Counted from the first letter of the stretch, positions 50,658-59,898 are shown. The stretch: DNA of 64,000 nucleotides from an uncultured Psychrobacter sp. (GCA_947495055.1 CANLXO010000003.1:62001-126000); one strand, 5' to 3'. Notes: generated from the letters alone by a model not told the origin. A program made the numbers and translations.

Positions 50658-51086
50658 ATGATAATATCAGCGACTCATCTCGCAACGCTTTTCTCTAAGG
50701 AGATTATTCTGACCACTTCTACCCCCGCAAACAGCGCAGATTTAGATCAAACGGCTCTAAATAATACAAAGAGCGTACCAGCCGATTTAGCTTTGCAAAT
50801 GCAGGCGGCATCACTGCAGGCGAGCAAATTGCTCAAATCGCTGTCGCATCCTGATCGCTTGTTATTATTATGTCAGCTTACCCAAGGCGAATACTGTGTC
50901 GGCGATCTAGAACAGCTGGTCGGTGTTGGTCAGCCAAGCCTATCGCAGCAGTTAGGTATTTTGCGTAAAGACGAGCTAGTCGCCACTCGCCGTGAGGGCA
51001 AGCAAATCTATTACAGTATCGCAAGCGATGATGCTTTGGCCGTGTTGCAGCTCTTGTACCAGCGTTTTTGTGCGCAAGTCGACTAG
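50658..51086 (+). CDS. bigR: ArsR-family repressor, BigR/SqrR/YgaV type
   Basis: A winged-helix regulator of 142 residues from the ATG at 50658. Core features are QASKLLKSLSHPDRLLLLCQL, CVGDLEQLVGVGQPSLSQQLGILRKDELVATRREGKQIYYSI, with cysteines at 72, 80 and 138. The pair in LLLLCQL and near the C-terminus (QRFC) matches the persulfide-sensing cysteines of BigR and SqrR. The best ribosome-binding site, AAGGAG at 50697-50702, stands six bases before a CTG at 50709, in frame. A 125-residue product from CTG or a nearby ATT codon would match the family length, so the true start is uncertain. It is divergent from the Blh-like gene and likely controls both sides. Confidence 0.85.
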   Translation: MIISATHLATLFSKEIILTTSTPANSADLDQTALNNTKSVPADLALQMQAASLQASKLLKSLSHPDRLLLLCQLTQGEYCVGDLEQLVGVGQPSLSQQLGILRKDELVATRREGKQIYYSIASDDALAVLQLLYQRFCAQVD

Positions 51087-51136
51087 CTAAGCAGCACCTT
51101 TATAAGTAACGCCTTTGATTGTGGTGACGTATTGAT

Positions 51137-52876
51137 ATGCCTTCTATCGCCGCTCGTCTCATTCCTACTTGGCTACGTCAATACCAGCTGGCAGCGTTGC
51201 CGACGGACGTTATCGCAGGTTTGGTGGTGGGCGTGCTGGTCATTCCGCAAAGCTTAGGTTATGCTGTGCTTGCAGGCCTGCCACCAGTATATGGTCTATA
51301 TGCTGCTATTGTGCCCGTCATTGTCTATGCGTGGCTAGGATCGAGCAACGTACAAGCTGTGGGACCTGTCGCTATTACCGCTATTATGACGGCTAGTAGC
51401 TTGCATAGTTATGCCGACCGCGGCGCTGAACACTATATCTTGATGGCAAGCCTGCTCGCTTTTATGGTCGGTGCACTATTGTGGATAGCGGGACGGCTTA
51501 GACTTGGCTGGATTATGCAGTTTATCAGTCGCGGCGTCTCGGCAGGATTTATCAGCGGCGCGGCGGTACTGATATTTTTTAGTCAGCTCAAGTACCTCAC
51601 AGCAATACCGATTACAGGTAACAGCTTGATCGGTTACTTATCGAGTATGCAGCTTTATCGATATCTGCTACATCCTTTAACGCTTGTTATTGGCGTTGTC
51701 GCTTTTATCCTTTTGGTCAGTAATCGCTACGCCAGCTTGTGGTTATGGCGATCTTGGTTATCAGACAATTATGCAAAGTGGGCTGAGCGCTTATTCCCAT
51801 TGATTTTACTGCTTGTTGCCATTTTATTGAGTATGCTGCTCGACTGGTCGGCGCGCGATGTGGCGACCATAGGTAGTATTCCGCAGGGGCTGCCGACCTT
51901 TATCATACCGCATGTGCCAAGCTTTCAAGAGGCGCTTGAACTGCTGCCCGCTGCAGGACTTATGGCACTTATTGTCTTTGTCTCCAGCAGTTCGGTGGCG
52001 AGCACTTACGCACGCCGGCGCGGTGAGCTATTTGATGCCAATCGTGAGCTGACGGGCTTGGGACTGGCTAACCTCACAGGCGGCTTGTTTCAAAGCTTTA
52101 CGGTCGCAGGCGGGTTTTCTCGTACTGCTATCAACGTCGATTCAGGGGCCAAAACGCCCCTTGCTAGCCTTGTCACCGTTGTCGTTATGATCGCCGCATT
52201 GATTGCTTTTGGCAATGCTCTAGCTCCGCTGCCCTATGCGATTTTGGGTGCGACGATTATGGCCTCCATTATCGGATTAATTGACTTTGCCACTCTAAAA
52301 TCTGCACGCCGGCGTGATCGTTTGGATGCGGTCAGTTATATCGCCGCCTTCATTGGGGTGCTCATATTTGGCCTCAATACTGGACTTATCATTGGCCTTA
52401 TGGTCTCTTTTGCTAGTCTTATTTGGCAATCAAGCCAGCCGCACGTTGCTGTCGTCGGACAGTTGGGCGGCACTGGACATTTTCGTAACATCAATCGTCA
52501 TGATGTAGTGACTTTTGAGCGTTTGCTGATGCTACGTATCGATGAGAGCTTATTTTTTGGTAATACCGAATCGGTGCATCGGCGCATTTTGCAATCCGTA
52601 CGTCAGTACCCACAGGCATCTGAAATTATCCTTATTATGGCGGCGGTCAATCATATTGACCTGACCGCTCAAGAGATGCTGATGACGCTGACCCAAGAGC
52701 TTGCATCGCAAAATAAGCGCTTACATTTTAGCTTCGTCAAAGGTCCTGTGATGGATGTCATCGCTGCTACGCCAGTTATTACTGAGTTATCAGGACAGGT
52801 ATTTATGAGCACATTAGAGGCGGTTACCACTTTAAAAGATGAGATGCCTAATACTGCGCCCTTATATCCGTCCTAA
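51137..52876 (+). CDS. SulP-family anion transporter with STAS domain
   Basis: A 579-residue inner-membrane transporter. The N-terminal region has the SulP signature VVGVLVIPQSLGYAVLAGLPPVYGLY at about residues 30-55 and around ten to twelve hydrophobic segments. VFVSSSSVASTYARRRGELFDANRELTGLGLANLTGG and FSRTAINVDSGAKTP follow. The C-terminal STAS domain (about 435-565) begins near RNINRHDVVTFERLLMLRI and has the usual SFFGNTESVHRRIL part. Such carriers move sulfate, bicarbonate or related anions. It begins 50 bases after bigR stops, with no terminator visible, so export of sulfite or uptake of sulfate in this setting is an attractive inference. Confidence 0.92.
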   Translation: MPSIAARLIPTWLRQYQLAALPTDVIAGLVVGVLVIPQSLGYAVLAGLPPVYGLYAAIVPVIVYAWLGSSNVQAVGPVAITAIMTASSLHSYADRGAEHYILMASLLAFMVGALLWIAGRLRLGWIMQFISRGVSAGFISGAAVLIFFSQLKYLTAIPITGNSLIGYLSSMQLYRYLLHPLTLVIGVVAFILLVSNRYASLWLWRSWLSDNYAKWAERLFPLILLLVAILLSMLLDWSARDVATIGSIPQGLPTFIIPHVPSFQEALELLPAAGLMALIVFVSSSSVASTYARRRGELFDANRELTGLGLANLTGGLFQSFTVAGGFSRTAINVDSGAKTPLASLVTVVVMIAALIAFGNALAPLPYAILGATIMASIIGLIDFATLKSARRRDRLDAVSYIAAFIGVLIFGLNTGLIIGLMVSFASLIWQSSQPHVAVVGQLGGTGHFRNINRHDVVTFERLLMLRIDESLFFGNTESVHRRILQSVRQYPQASEIILIMAAVNHIDLTAQEMLMTLTQELASQNKRLHFSFVKGPVMDVIAATPVITELSGQVFMSTLEAVTTLKDEMPNTAPLYPS

Positions 52877-53046
52877 ACGGCTACTGGCTATTGCTGTCTA
52901 CTACCGAATACCGTTATGATGGCTCATTGCTAAAGTTGATTACGATATAGTAAAACATTTGAGACAGCACACTCATTTTTTCGTAGCGCCTATCCTCGAC
53001 GACAACTTTAGACCTCATTCATACCATAATTTATAACTGACATTTT

Positions 53047-53373
53047 ATGACCGACGATATCACTATTTATAAGCAAATTTATCCAAGCCAATGTATCAAG
53101 ATTGCAGAGCTGGGCTATCGCTCCGTGCTCAATGTACGCCCTGATGCTGAAAGTGACACTCAGCCGAGCAGTGTTGATTTCGCTGATGCTACCAAGCAGG
53201 CCAACCTAACTTATCATTATCTGCCTTTTGATGATGAGCGTCTGAGCACGATGACGGTTGAGCAGTTTGCTGCCTTTTATCATGACATGCCCAAACCCAT
53301 ACTGATGTTTTGCGGGACGGGCGCTCGCGCCAAACTCTTGTATCAAAGCGCATTGATGCAAGGCTTGCTTTAG
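53047..53373 (+). CDS. DUF442 protein (TIGR01244-type sulfur transferase-like), copy 1
   Basis: A 108-residue protein of the DUF442 family, a dual-specificity-phosphatase-like fold that is found fused to Blh metallo-hydrolases. Visible parts are IYPSQCIKIAELGYRSVLNVRPDAESDTQPSS, the second half LTYHYLPFDDERLSTMTVEQFAAFY, and the P-loop-like MFCGTGARAKLL with the reactive cysteine. It is more diverged than the next copy and has a weaker ribosome-binding site. It lies 170 bases after the SulP gene and 86 before copy 2. Confidence 0.82.
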   Translation: MTDDITIYKQIYPSQCIKIAELGYRSVLNVRPDAESDTQPSSVDFADATKQANLTYHYLPFDDERLSTMTVEQFAAFYHDMPKPILMFCGTGARAKLLYQSALMQGLL

Positions 53374-53459
53374 TCTTTACAAATTTAAAGGCACTACAAA
53401 TCAGTCAATGCACCCTCTAATCAAAACGACATCTCACTAGAATAGAATAAGGAAAAATT

Positions 53460-53792
53460 ATGAGTCATCAAGTTAGTATCACAGGACAAATCACCCCTGA
53501 TCAAGTACCAATGATCGCCGAAAACGGCTTTAAAACTATTATCAATAATCGCCCCGATGGCGAAGAGCCAGGTCAACCGACCAGCGCTGAGATTGAAGCG
53601 GCTGCTAAGGAAGCGGGACTTGCATATAAAGAAGTGTCGTTTGCAGGTAGTGAGCTTAATCAAAATCACGTCGAGGAGTTTGCAGATTTCTTTAATCAAG
53701 CCGAGCAGCCTATTTTGATATTCTGCCGTACGGGCAATCGCTCAACAGGGATTTATGAAGCCGCTAAGCAGATGGATTTGTTAGACGACTGA
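53460..53792 (+). CDS. DUF442 protein (TIGR01244-type sulfur transferase-like), copy 2
   Basis: A 110-residue DUF442 protein near the family consensus: SITGQITPDQVPMIAENGFKTIINNRPDGEEPGQPTSAEI at the start, then AGLAYKEVSFAGSELNQNHVEEFADFF, and the P-loop FCRTGNRSTGIY with the Cys-x5-Arg pattern of cysteine-based phosphatases and sulfur transferases. AAGGAAAAATT precedes the ATG. It is the likely functional counterpart of the domain fused to Blh in other bacteria. A strong terminator follows, so it ends the operon that may begin with bigR. Confidence 0.9.
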   Translation: MSHQVSITGQITPDQVPMIAENGFKTIINNRPDGEEPGQPTSAEIEAAAKEAGLAYKEVSFAGSELNQNHVEEFADFFNQAEQPILIFCRTGNRSTGIYEAAKQMDLLDD

Positions 53793-53840
53793 TAGTAGCT
53801 TAGATATAGTAACTTATAGATAGTTGCTACTAGTTAAAAT

Positions 53841-53875
53841 AAAACGCCCGTCCAAGATTTGGATGGGCGTTTTTT
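53841..53875 (+). terminator. Terminator after the second DUF442 gene
   Basis: AAAACGCCCGTCCA (53841-53854) pairs, with one G-T, with TGGATGGGCGTTTT (53860-53873), followed by more T. Confidence 0.88.
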
Positions 53876-54074
53876 ATTTATTCACCAAAGGTGTGAGCGC
53901 TCTAGTATTAAAGTCTAACTCTACGATAGTTTGATGATGACCCTAGGTTAATGTGACCAACCTTTTAGCAGGAAAATCATTTGAGCTTATGCTATCGTCA
54001 CTTATAATCATTAGATTTAATGATGACGCAGCCACCAAATTCTATAGATACTAGTATGTTTACAAGGATGTTTT

Positions 54075-54935
54075 ATGAGTAATATCGCACTCAGCTTACT
54101 ACCGTTAGCGCTCGCCTATATTATGTTCACTTTAGGTACAGGGCTGAGGCTTAGCGACTTTAAAGTGATTGCGGCTCACCCCAAAGCCTTTTTCATTGGT
54201 CTGGCTAATCAAGTTGTTTTGGTGCCGCTAGTGGCGCTAGCCGTGGTATTGGTCATGACGCCGCCACCAACGATTGCTTTTGGCATTATGCTTATTAGTT
54301 TTTGTCCGGGCGGTGTTACTAGTAACATGCTGACCTTTTATGCCAAAGGTAATGTCGCGCTATCGATTGCCTTGACTGGCGTCGTAAGCTTATTGTCAGT
54401 TGTGACCTTGCCTATTCTTATTACTTTAGCCTTTGACCATTTTATGCAGGATCAAGCGAGCTCTATTAGCGCAGTCAAGATCGGTCTAGTGATGTTCTTG
54501 TTGACGACCTTGCCTGTAACTCTTGGCATGCTTGCTCGCCGCAAATTCACGGGTTTTATGCAGCGTAAAAGCAGTGTTTTGAATGCTATTGCTAGTGTTT
54601 TCTTTGTCTTAATCGTTCTTGCTGCTGTGGCCTCTAATTGGGAATTACTCAAATCTCAAGCAGCAGTTATCGGTCTTGAGTTGATTGTTATCATCGTTAT
54701 CTTATTTGCTTTGAGTATGATTATAGCGAGAATGCTCAAGCTCAACTGGTTTGATACCAAGACGATATCGATAGAGACCAGTATTCAAAACAGTACGACG
54801 GCGATCACCTTAGCCCCGATCATTATGGGTACAGCGGCAGGGTTACCCGCTATTGCCCTGCCTGCTGCGGTATATGGCGTACTGATGTATGTAGTGGCGA
54901 TTCCAGTTATTGCTCTGATTCGGAATAAGAATTGA
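54075..54935 (+). CDS. BASS-family (bile acid:sodium symporter-like) transporter
   Basis: A 286-residue protein with about nine to ten hydrophobic segments. Family parts are LAYIMFTLGTGLRLSDFKVI near the start, ISFCPGGVTSNMLTFYAKGNVALSIALTGV near residues 78-107 with the conserved sodium-site SxxxPGGxxSN pattern, and ISIETSIQNSTTAITLA near 236-252. Bacterial members import or export organic anions such as pantoate, pyruvate-like acids or taurine-related sulfonates; the substrate here is unknown. AAGGATGTTTT precedes the ATG. It follows the DUF442 terminator, so it is a separate unit. Confidence 0.9.
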   Translation: MSNIALSLLPLALAYIMFTLGTGLRLSDFKVIAAHPKAFFIGLANQVVLVPLVALAVVLVMTPPPTIAFGIMLISFCPGGVTSNMLTFYAKGNVALSIALTGVVSLLSVVTLPILITLAFDHFMQDQASSISAVKIGLVMFLLTTLPVTLGMLARRKFTGFMQRKSSVLNAIASVFFVLIVLAAVASNWELLKSQAAVIGLELIVIIVILFALSMIIARMLKLNWFDTKTISIETSIQNSTTAITLAPIIMGTAAGLPAIALPAAVYGVLMYVVAIPVIALIRNKN

Positions 54936-54963
54936 TATTAGCAATCACAAAAACAGTAGATAC

Positions 54964-55007
54964 AAAAAAACTACCTCAACCATGCTAGTAGGTGAAGTGG
55001 TTTTTTA
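54964..55007. terminator. Imperfect bidirectional terminator
   Basis: AAAAAACTACC faces GGTGAAGTGGTTTTTT with mismatches in the stem. It lies between the convergent BASS and AGCS genes. Confidence 0.55.
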
Positions 55008-55033
55008 TTCATAAGACATAGAGTATATTCATA

Positions 55034-56482
55034 TTACTGTTTTTGCTCTAAAGCCTCTTCTACCGCCTCTTTACCCCATGCACTCAGATCGATATCCAAC
55101 TTCTCATACTGCTGCGCGTCGAATAACGGCTCTTTGACCCCTGCTTTGAGCTGTCTTGCAAAGTCATCAAGCAAGCGCTTAGCGCGTGGAAATAGCATAA
55201 TTAGAGCGAGTAAGTTGGCAAGCGCTAGCACACCCATCAATGGATCAGCGAAGAAGAATACAGTCGTTGCCGCAGGCGCGACCGCTCCTAAAAACAATAC
55301 GCCGATGACGATCACTCTTAGAATCAAAGTCGCCATTTTGACGTTCTTTTTGACCAAGAAGTTAATAGAATTTTCGCCCATATAATAGTTATACATAATA
55401 GAGCTTAAGGCAAATAACAATAGCGCTATAGTCAAGATATACTGTGACCAATCGCCTAGCTGATTACTTAGCGCTTGCTGCGCCAGTACAATACCATCGA
55501 CCTCAGCCCCAGGCTGATATACCCCGCTGAGCAAAATCATAAAGGCTGTGGCACTACACACCACAATCGTATCGATAAACACTGATAACGACTGCGAGAT
55601 GCCTTGACTCACAGGATGAGTGGCATAGGCCGTAGCAGCGATATTTGGCGCAGAACCCAAACCTGCCTCATTCGAGAACAAGCCCCGCTTCATACCTTGC
55701 TCAATCGCCACACCGATACCGCCGCCCACAACAGACTCAATACCAAAGGCATTTTTGACGATCATAACCATTAGCGCTGGCAGCTCTGTAAAGTTTAGCA
55801 CGATAATAATAAGTGCCATGCCAATATAGATGAGCGCCATTACGGGAATAACCACGTCAGCGACTTTTGCAATACGTTGAATACCGCCAAAGACGATAAA
55901 CCCGCCCGCAATAACCAGTACTACGCCTGATATCCAGCGATCAATCCCAAAGCTTTCAAGAGCAGAACCTGCCACCGTATTACCTTGGAATGCCACAAAG
56001 CCAATCGAGAAAGACAGGAGTAAAGAGATAGCATATATAACGGCAAGCCAACGGTAATCCTTGCCTAAACCGTGCAAGATATAAGTCGCAGGCCCACCGC
56101 GAAAATTACCATCAACATCTTTGCGCTTATACAGCTGAGCCAAGCTACACTCAACAATACTAGTCATCATTCCAATTAAGGCGACGACCCACATCCAAAA
56201 CACTGCACCCGGACCACCTAGTGATATGGCAACCGCAACACCTGCAATATTACCGCCGCCGACCCGCCCGCCGATAGACACGAGCAAGGCTTGACGAGCA
56301 GAAATCCCGTCGTCGCCGACCTCGTCCGTCCTAAACACCCTAAACATGCGTTTAAAGTATCTAAACTGAGCGAACCTACCTACTATGGTAAATAGCAATC
56401 CGAAAATAATGAGCATTGGGACGAGTGCCCAACCCCATGTCAAGTCTCCAATTAAGGAGAAAAACGCTTCAATATATTCCAT
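55034..56482 (-). CDS. AGCS-family sodium:alanine/glycine symporter
   Basis: A 482-residue inner-membrane transporter with about eleven hydrophobic segments. Family motifs are GDDGISARQALLVSIGGRVGGGNIAGVAVAISLGGPGAVFWMW and FRGGPATYILHGLGK. FSNEAGLGSAPNIAATAYATHPVSQGISQSLSVFIDT follows, covering the sodium- and substrate-binding region. Substrates of the family are alanine, glycine or serine. The ATG at 56482 follows AAGGAAGACAG and fits the family start; an earlier in-frame codon at 56548 is not supported. It stands alone between terminators. Confidence 0.94.
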   Translation of the reverse strand: MEYIEAFFSLIGDLTWGWALVPMLIIFGLLFTIVGRFAQFRYFKRMFRVFRTDEVGDDGISARQALLVSIGGRVGGGNIAGVAVAISLGGPGAVFWMWVVALIGMMTSIVECSLAQLYKRKDVDGNFRGGPATYILHGLGKDYRWLAVIYAISLLLSFSIGFVAFQGNTVAGSALESFGIDRWISGVVLVIAGGFIVFGGIQRIAKVADVVIPVMALIYIGMALIIIVLNFTELPALMVMIVKNAFGIESVVGGGIGVAIEQGMKRGLFSNEAGLGSAPNIAATAYATHPVSQGISQSLSVFIDTIVVCSATAFMILLSGVYQPGAEVDGIVLAQQALSNQLGDWSQYILTIALLLFALSSIMYNYYMGENSINFLVKKNVKMATLILRVIVIGVLFLGAVAPAATTVFFFADPLMGVLALANLLALIMLFPRAKRLLDDFARQLKAGVKEPLFDAQQYEKLDIDLSAWGKEAVEEALEQKQ

Positions 56483-56651
56483 GACTGTCTTCCTTGAACG
56501 ATACGACGCATCGACATATTTTATTAGTAGTATGACTAACCAAGGCATTTATTTTAGGCCATACTACTTTTTTAGAGGTAACATTCCTCATTATGTCGCT
56601 TAAACAACTCCCTTGTAAACACTAGACTGAATTTTATCTGAGTAATGACAC

Positions 56652-56676
56652 AAAAAAACCACCTCAAAAGAGGTGG
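56652..56676 (-). terminator. Terminator after ahpF
   Basis: CCACCTC (56659-56665) and GAGGTGG (56670-56676) with an AAAA loop; on the minus strand seven T follow. Confidence 0.9.
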
Positions 56677-56706
56677 CTTATTAAGCTAACTTTTTAGCTA
56701 AATGGT

Positions 56707-58287
56707 TTATTGCATTACAAGGTATTCAAACGCACTTAAAGCCGCCTTACTACCCTCGCCCATAGCAATATTGATCTGCTTAAAGGGAACGGTTGTTACA
56801 TCCCCACAAGCAAAGATACCTTTGCGATCAGTGCGGCAGCGCTCATCAATCTCAATCTCACCAAAGCGGTTTAAATCAACAAAGCCTTTGATAAATCCAG
56901 TATTGGGTACCAGACCAATTTGCACGAACACCCCTTCTAGATCACGCTCATGGGTCTCGCCCGTTTTGCGATCTTCAAAGACAATAGAGCTGACTTTGCC
57001 ATCGGTCGCTTTAATCTCTTTAGTCGCCGCTCCCGTGATGAACTCAATATTCGACTTCTCTTTGGCTTTATTAATCAAGACCTGATCGGCTTTTAGCTCG
57101 TCAGCGAACTCAAGCACGGTGACGCTTTTGACGATACCTGCCAAATCAAGTGCGGCCTCAACCCCTGAATTACCACCGCCAACGACAGAGATATCTTTGC
57201 CTTTAAAGAACGGACCATCACAATGTGCGCAGTATGCCACGCCTTTGCCCGTGTTCTCTTCTTCACCCGGAACACCAAGCTTACGCCACTGTGCACCAGT
57301 CGCTAGGATGATGCTACGCGTCTCAAACTGCTCACCGGTGTTGAGATGAATGCTGTAATTCTCCTCAACGGTCTCATCAATCTCTTTGACCGTTACGTGC
57401 TGCTTGAGGGTGATATTGTACTCTTGGATATGCTTAACAAAATCCGCTGACAAGTTGGTACCGTTGGTCAAAGGCACAGAAATCAAGTTCTCGATATCTT
57501 GTGTGTCCTTAACCTGACCACCGATGCGATCGGCGACCATCGTCACCTTTAGACCTTTACGCGCGGTATAAATCGCCGCGGCAACGCCAGCGGGACCTGC
57601 ACCAATGATAGTGACATCTTGCTGCTCTAGTTGATCGCTATCATCATCGCTACCCTCACCCATAAGGTCAGGAAATTGCTCTTGCAACTTAGTAATGAGT
57701 TTAGCGGTATCAATCAAACCATTAGCGAACGGCTTACCGTTTAAGAATACCGCAGGCACGCCTTGGATTTTGTTTGCTTCTACTTGCTCTTGGAACAATG
57801 CGCCATCAATCATCTCATTGCTGATACCTTCGTTAAGCAGTGAGAATTGATTGAGTGCTTGCACAACCTCAGGGCAGCTGTGGCAAGACAATGATACATA
57901 AGTCTGAAACTCTAACGGCTGATTAAAGCGCTTGACTAGTTTTTGAATACCCTCGTCTAATTTAAGCGTATGACCGCCCGCCTGCAAAATAGCCAAGATT
58001 AAGGAGGTAAACTCATGCCCTCCTGGAATACCACTAAACACAATACCCGTATCGGTCAAAGTGTCGTCGATATGACTATAAACGGCAAAGCTAATCGGAC
58101 TTGGCAGACTGTCATCAGTCGCGGCTGGGTCAAAATTAATCTTATCCGTAGTGCCTGCAATCTTGGTCAAAAAATCGATAAGCTCAGCGCGTTTGCTATG
58201 TTCGCCGCTACCTAATACAAAAGTAATCGGGCGAGTCATGTTTTCGCTATAGCTCTTTACGGCGTCTAATAAACTTTGGTCTATCAT
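56707..58287 (-). CDS. ahpF: Alkyl hydroperoxide reductase subunit F
   Basis: AhpF passes electrons from NADH to the peroxiredoxin AhpC. The 526-residue protein has an N-terminal double thioredoxin domain with Cys135-His-Ser-Cys138. A linker follows, then a thioredoxin-reductase-like part with FAD loop [19 protein letters not shown] (229-234 core), redox pair CAHC at 353-356, NAD loop [19 protein letters not shown] and [21 protein letters not shown]. All agree with E. coli AhpF. AAGGAACAAAC precedes the ATG. ahpC is 1.0 kb away on the same strand, with ydcH-like and MITE between, so they are not one operon. Confidence 0.96.
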   Translation of the reverse strand: MIDQSLLDAVKSYSENMTRPITFVLGSGEHSKRAELIDFLTKIAGTTDKINFDPAATDDSLPSPISFAVYSHIDDTLTDTGIVFSGIPGGHEFTSLILAILQAGGHTLKLDEGIQKLVKRFNQPLEFQTYVSLSCHSCPEVVQALNQFSLLNEGISNEMIDGALFQEQVEANKIQGVPAVFLNGKPFANGLIDTAKLITKLQEQFPDLMGEGSDDDSDQLEQQDVTIIGAGPAGVAAAIYTARKGLKVTMVADRIGGQVKDTQDIENLISVPLTNGTNLSADFVKHIQEYNITLKQHVTVKEIDETVEENYSIHLNTGEQFETRSIILATGAQWRKLGVPGEEENTGKGVAYCAHCDGPFFKGKDISVVGGGNSGVEAALDLAGIVKSVTVLEFADELKADQVLINKAKEKSNIEFITGAATKEIKATDGKVSSIVFEDRKTGETHERDLEGVFVQIGLVPNTGFIKGFVDLNRFGEIEIDERCRTDRKGIFACGDVTTVPFKQINIAMGEGSKAALSAFEYLVMQ

Positions 58288-58705
58288 GTTTGTTCCTTAA
58301 TATTATTAATTAGGTAACGGCAACTATCAGGTTACTCGTCTAAGTTTTTATGATTTGGTATGAATAAGAAGATAAATACTCAATGAGTATTAGGCTGTTG
58401 CCTTTTGATGTCCCTATTATCATAGGTTTAAGGGGTACAGACAAGCGGATAAACTCAAATCTTAAGTTTTAAAAAACCAATCGTTAATTATCATACGTTA
58501 TTAAAAACAAAACCACATAAGTTTTATTGTCATGGTATCCACAGAATTTATTCGCTACAATCGAGTAAGACCGATAGAAAAGCTACATCTATTTGTCTTC
58601 ATATCGCCTACACAACAGATATGAATTCCATATTATCAAAGCACTCTACATGACACTTTAACTTGTAATGCGCGAAGGCTTGCGCTCTATAAAAAGGATG
58701 ATCAC
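58288..58705. other. ahpF to DUF465 intergenic region
   Basis: A 418-base divergent gap without gene. It is AT-rich and contains a 17-bp palindrome at 58375-58391, given separately. Promoters for ahpF and the DUF465 gene must lie here but are not obvious. Confidence 0.55.
58375..58391. promoter_or_regulatory. 17-bp palindrome upstream of ahpF
   Basis: AATACTCA and TGAGTATT flank a single A. It lies about 90-105 bases upstream of the ahpF start and is a candidate operator. It does not look like an OxyR site. Confidence 0.4.
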
Positions 58706-58948
58706 ATGAGAAAGACGGATACTTGGCAAGACAATAGAGAGATAATCGCTGAACTTAAGAAAAAGGATGACCACTTCGCAGTCATCTTTGATGAGCACAC
58801 CCAGCTAGATCAGCAAATCAATCAGCTCGAAAAAGACAGAGTCACGCACGCTAGTCGTGATGATGAAATTGAGCAGATGAAACGACGAAAGCTACAGCTA
58901 AAAGATGAAATTTATAAAATAATTGATAAAAATAAAATACAGTCTTAA
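58706..58948 (+). CDS. DUF465 / YdcH-family protein
   Basis: An 80-residue helical protein of the YdcH (DUF465) family. Characteristic is AVIFDEHTQLDQQINQLEKDRV near residues 24-45, followed by DDEIEQMKRRKLQLKDEIYKII, giving a two-helix hairpin. Function is unknown; the family is often stress-linked. AAGGATGATCAC precedes the ATG. It lies alone between ahpF and the third MITE copy, with its own terminator. Confidence 0.9.
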   Translation: MRKTDTWQDNREIIAELKKKDDHFAVIFDEHTQLDQQINQLEKDRVTHASRDDEIEQMKRRKLQLKDEIYKIIDKNKIQS

Positions 58949-58975
58949 TCATAAAAAACAATAATTATAAAACAT

Positions 58976-59013
58976 AAAAAGACCTTACCAACGTATGCTG
59001 GCAAGGTCTTTTT
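58976..59013 (+). terminator. Terminator after the DUF465 gene
   Basis: AAAAAGACCTTACCA (58976-58990) pairs, with one mismatch, with TGGCAAGGTCTTTTT (58999-59013). Confidence 0.88.
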
Positions 59014-59039
59014 TATAGTTTAGCTTAATGCTTAAAAAC

Positions 59040-59308
59040 TAGGGCGTGTCGAATATTCATAAATGGGCACTGCTGATCGCTAAAATGGTTCCAGACACGG
59101 CGCAAGTCGAAGATAATGTCTAGACCTTAGCTAGACTTGCAACACAGTATAGGGCAATTTTAGCATCAGCCTGAAAGGACAGGACTCTTTTTTGCCGCTT
59201 CTTTGATAAAAATAGACGCTTAGAATGACTAAACTTACTATTTTTATCTTTGAATCGTCTAAAAAATAGTCTCTGTCAGTGCCATGATCGAATGTTTAAC
59301 ACGCCCTA
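59040..59308 (+). mobile_element. MITE copy 3 (269 bp, internally shorter)
   Basis: Same family and direction as the copies at 38971 and 39955. It has TAGGGCGTGT at the left and AACACGCCCTA at the right, and is flanked by TA. Two internal stretches near the left (around the TTTATCAAAGC and ACTGCTTATATAGAG segments of the long copies) are missing, which accounts for its shorter length. Its terminal repeats agree with each other over about 20 bases, better than in the long copies. It lies 23 bases from the ahpC stop. Confidence 0.85.
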
Positions 59309-59331
59309 ACTAAACACCTGTAATCAAGCGC

Positions 59332-59898
59332 TTAGATTTTACCGACAAGATCAAGACTTGGCTTTAGAGTATCGCCGCCTTGTTCCCAAGCTGCTGGGCA
59401 TACTTCGCCGTCATTTTCACGGACATATTGTGCCGCTTTTACTTTACGTAGCATATCTTTTGCGCTACGGCCGATACCGCCTGCATGGATCTCAGCGACT
59501 TGGATTAAGCCATCTGGATCTACCAAGAACGTACCGCGCTCAGCTAGGCCTGCTTCTTCGATCATCACATTGAAGCCGCGAGTGATACGGCCTGTAGGAT
59601 CACCGATCATTGGGTAGTTTACTTTACCGATAGCATCTGATGAATCGTGCCATGCTTTGTGAGTGAAGTGCGTGTCTGTTGATACTGAATAGACTTCGAC
59701 ACCTAGGCCTTGTAGCTCGTCATAATGAGCGGCCATGTCTTCAAGCTCCGTTGGGCATACAAAAGTAAAGTCAGCTGGGTAGAACAAAAAGATTGCCCAC
59801 TTACCTTTTACATCGTCTGAGGTGATAGTTTTGAACTCACCGTTAACATATGCATCTGCTGAGAATTCTGGGATTTCTTGATTGATAATAGACGCCAT
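59332..59898 (-). CDS. ahpC: Alkyl hydroperoxide reductase subunit C (peroxiredoxin)
   Basis: AhpC is a two-cysteine peroxiredoxin that reduces hydrogen peroxide, organic peroxides and possibly persulfides. The 188-residue protein has the peroxidatic cysteine in [18 protein letters not shown] (Cys48) and the resolving cysteine in [15 protein letters not shown] (Cys167). [28 protein letters not shown] between them is typical. AAAGGAGCCAATC precedes the ATG. It is divergent from oxyR, with a 278-base gap between, and no ahpF directly follows. Confidence 0.98.
   Translation of the reverse strand: MASIINQEIPEFSADAYVNGEFKTITSDDVKGKWAIFLFYPADFTFVCPTELEDMAAHYDELQGLGVEVYSVSTDTHFTHKAWHDSSDAIGKVNYPMIGDPTGRITRGFNVMIEEAGLAERGTFLVDPDGLIQVAEIHAGGIGRSAKDMLRKVKAAQYVRENDGEVCPAAWEQGGDTLKPSLDLVGKI

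Noticed and set aside
38971..59308. Three similar repeats considered as a CRISPR array
   Set aside because: Units are about 270-297 bp with terminal inverted repeats, far apart, and no cas genes are present; they are MITEs.
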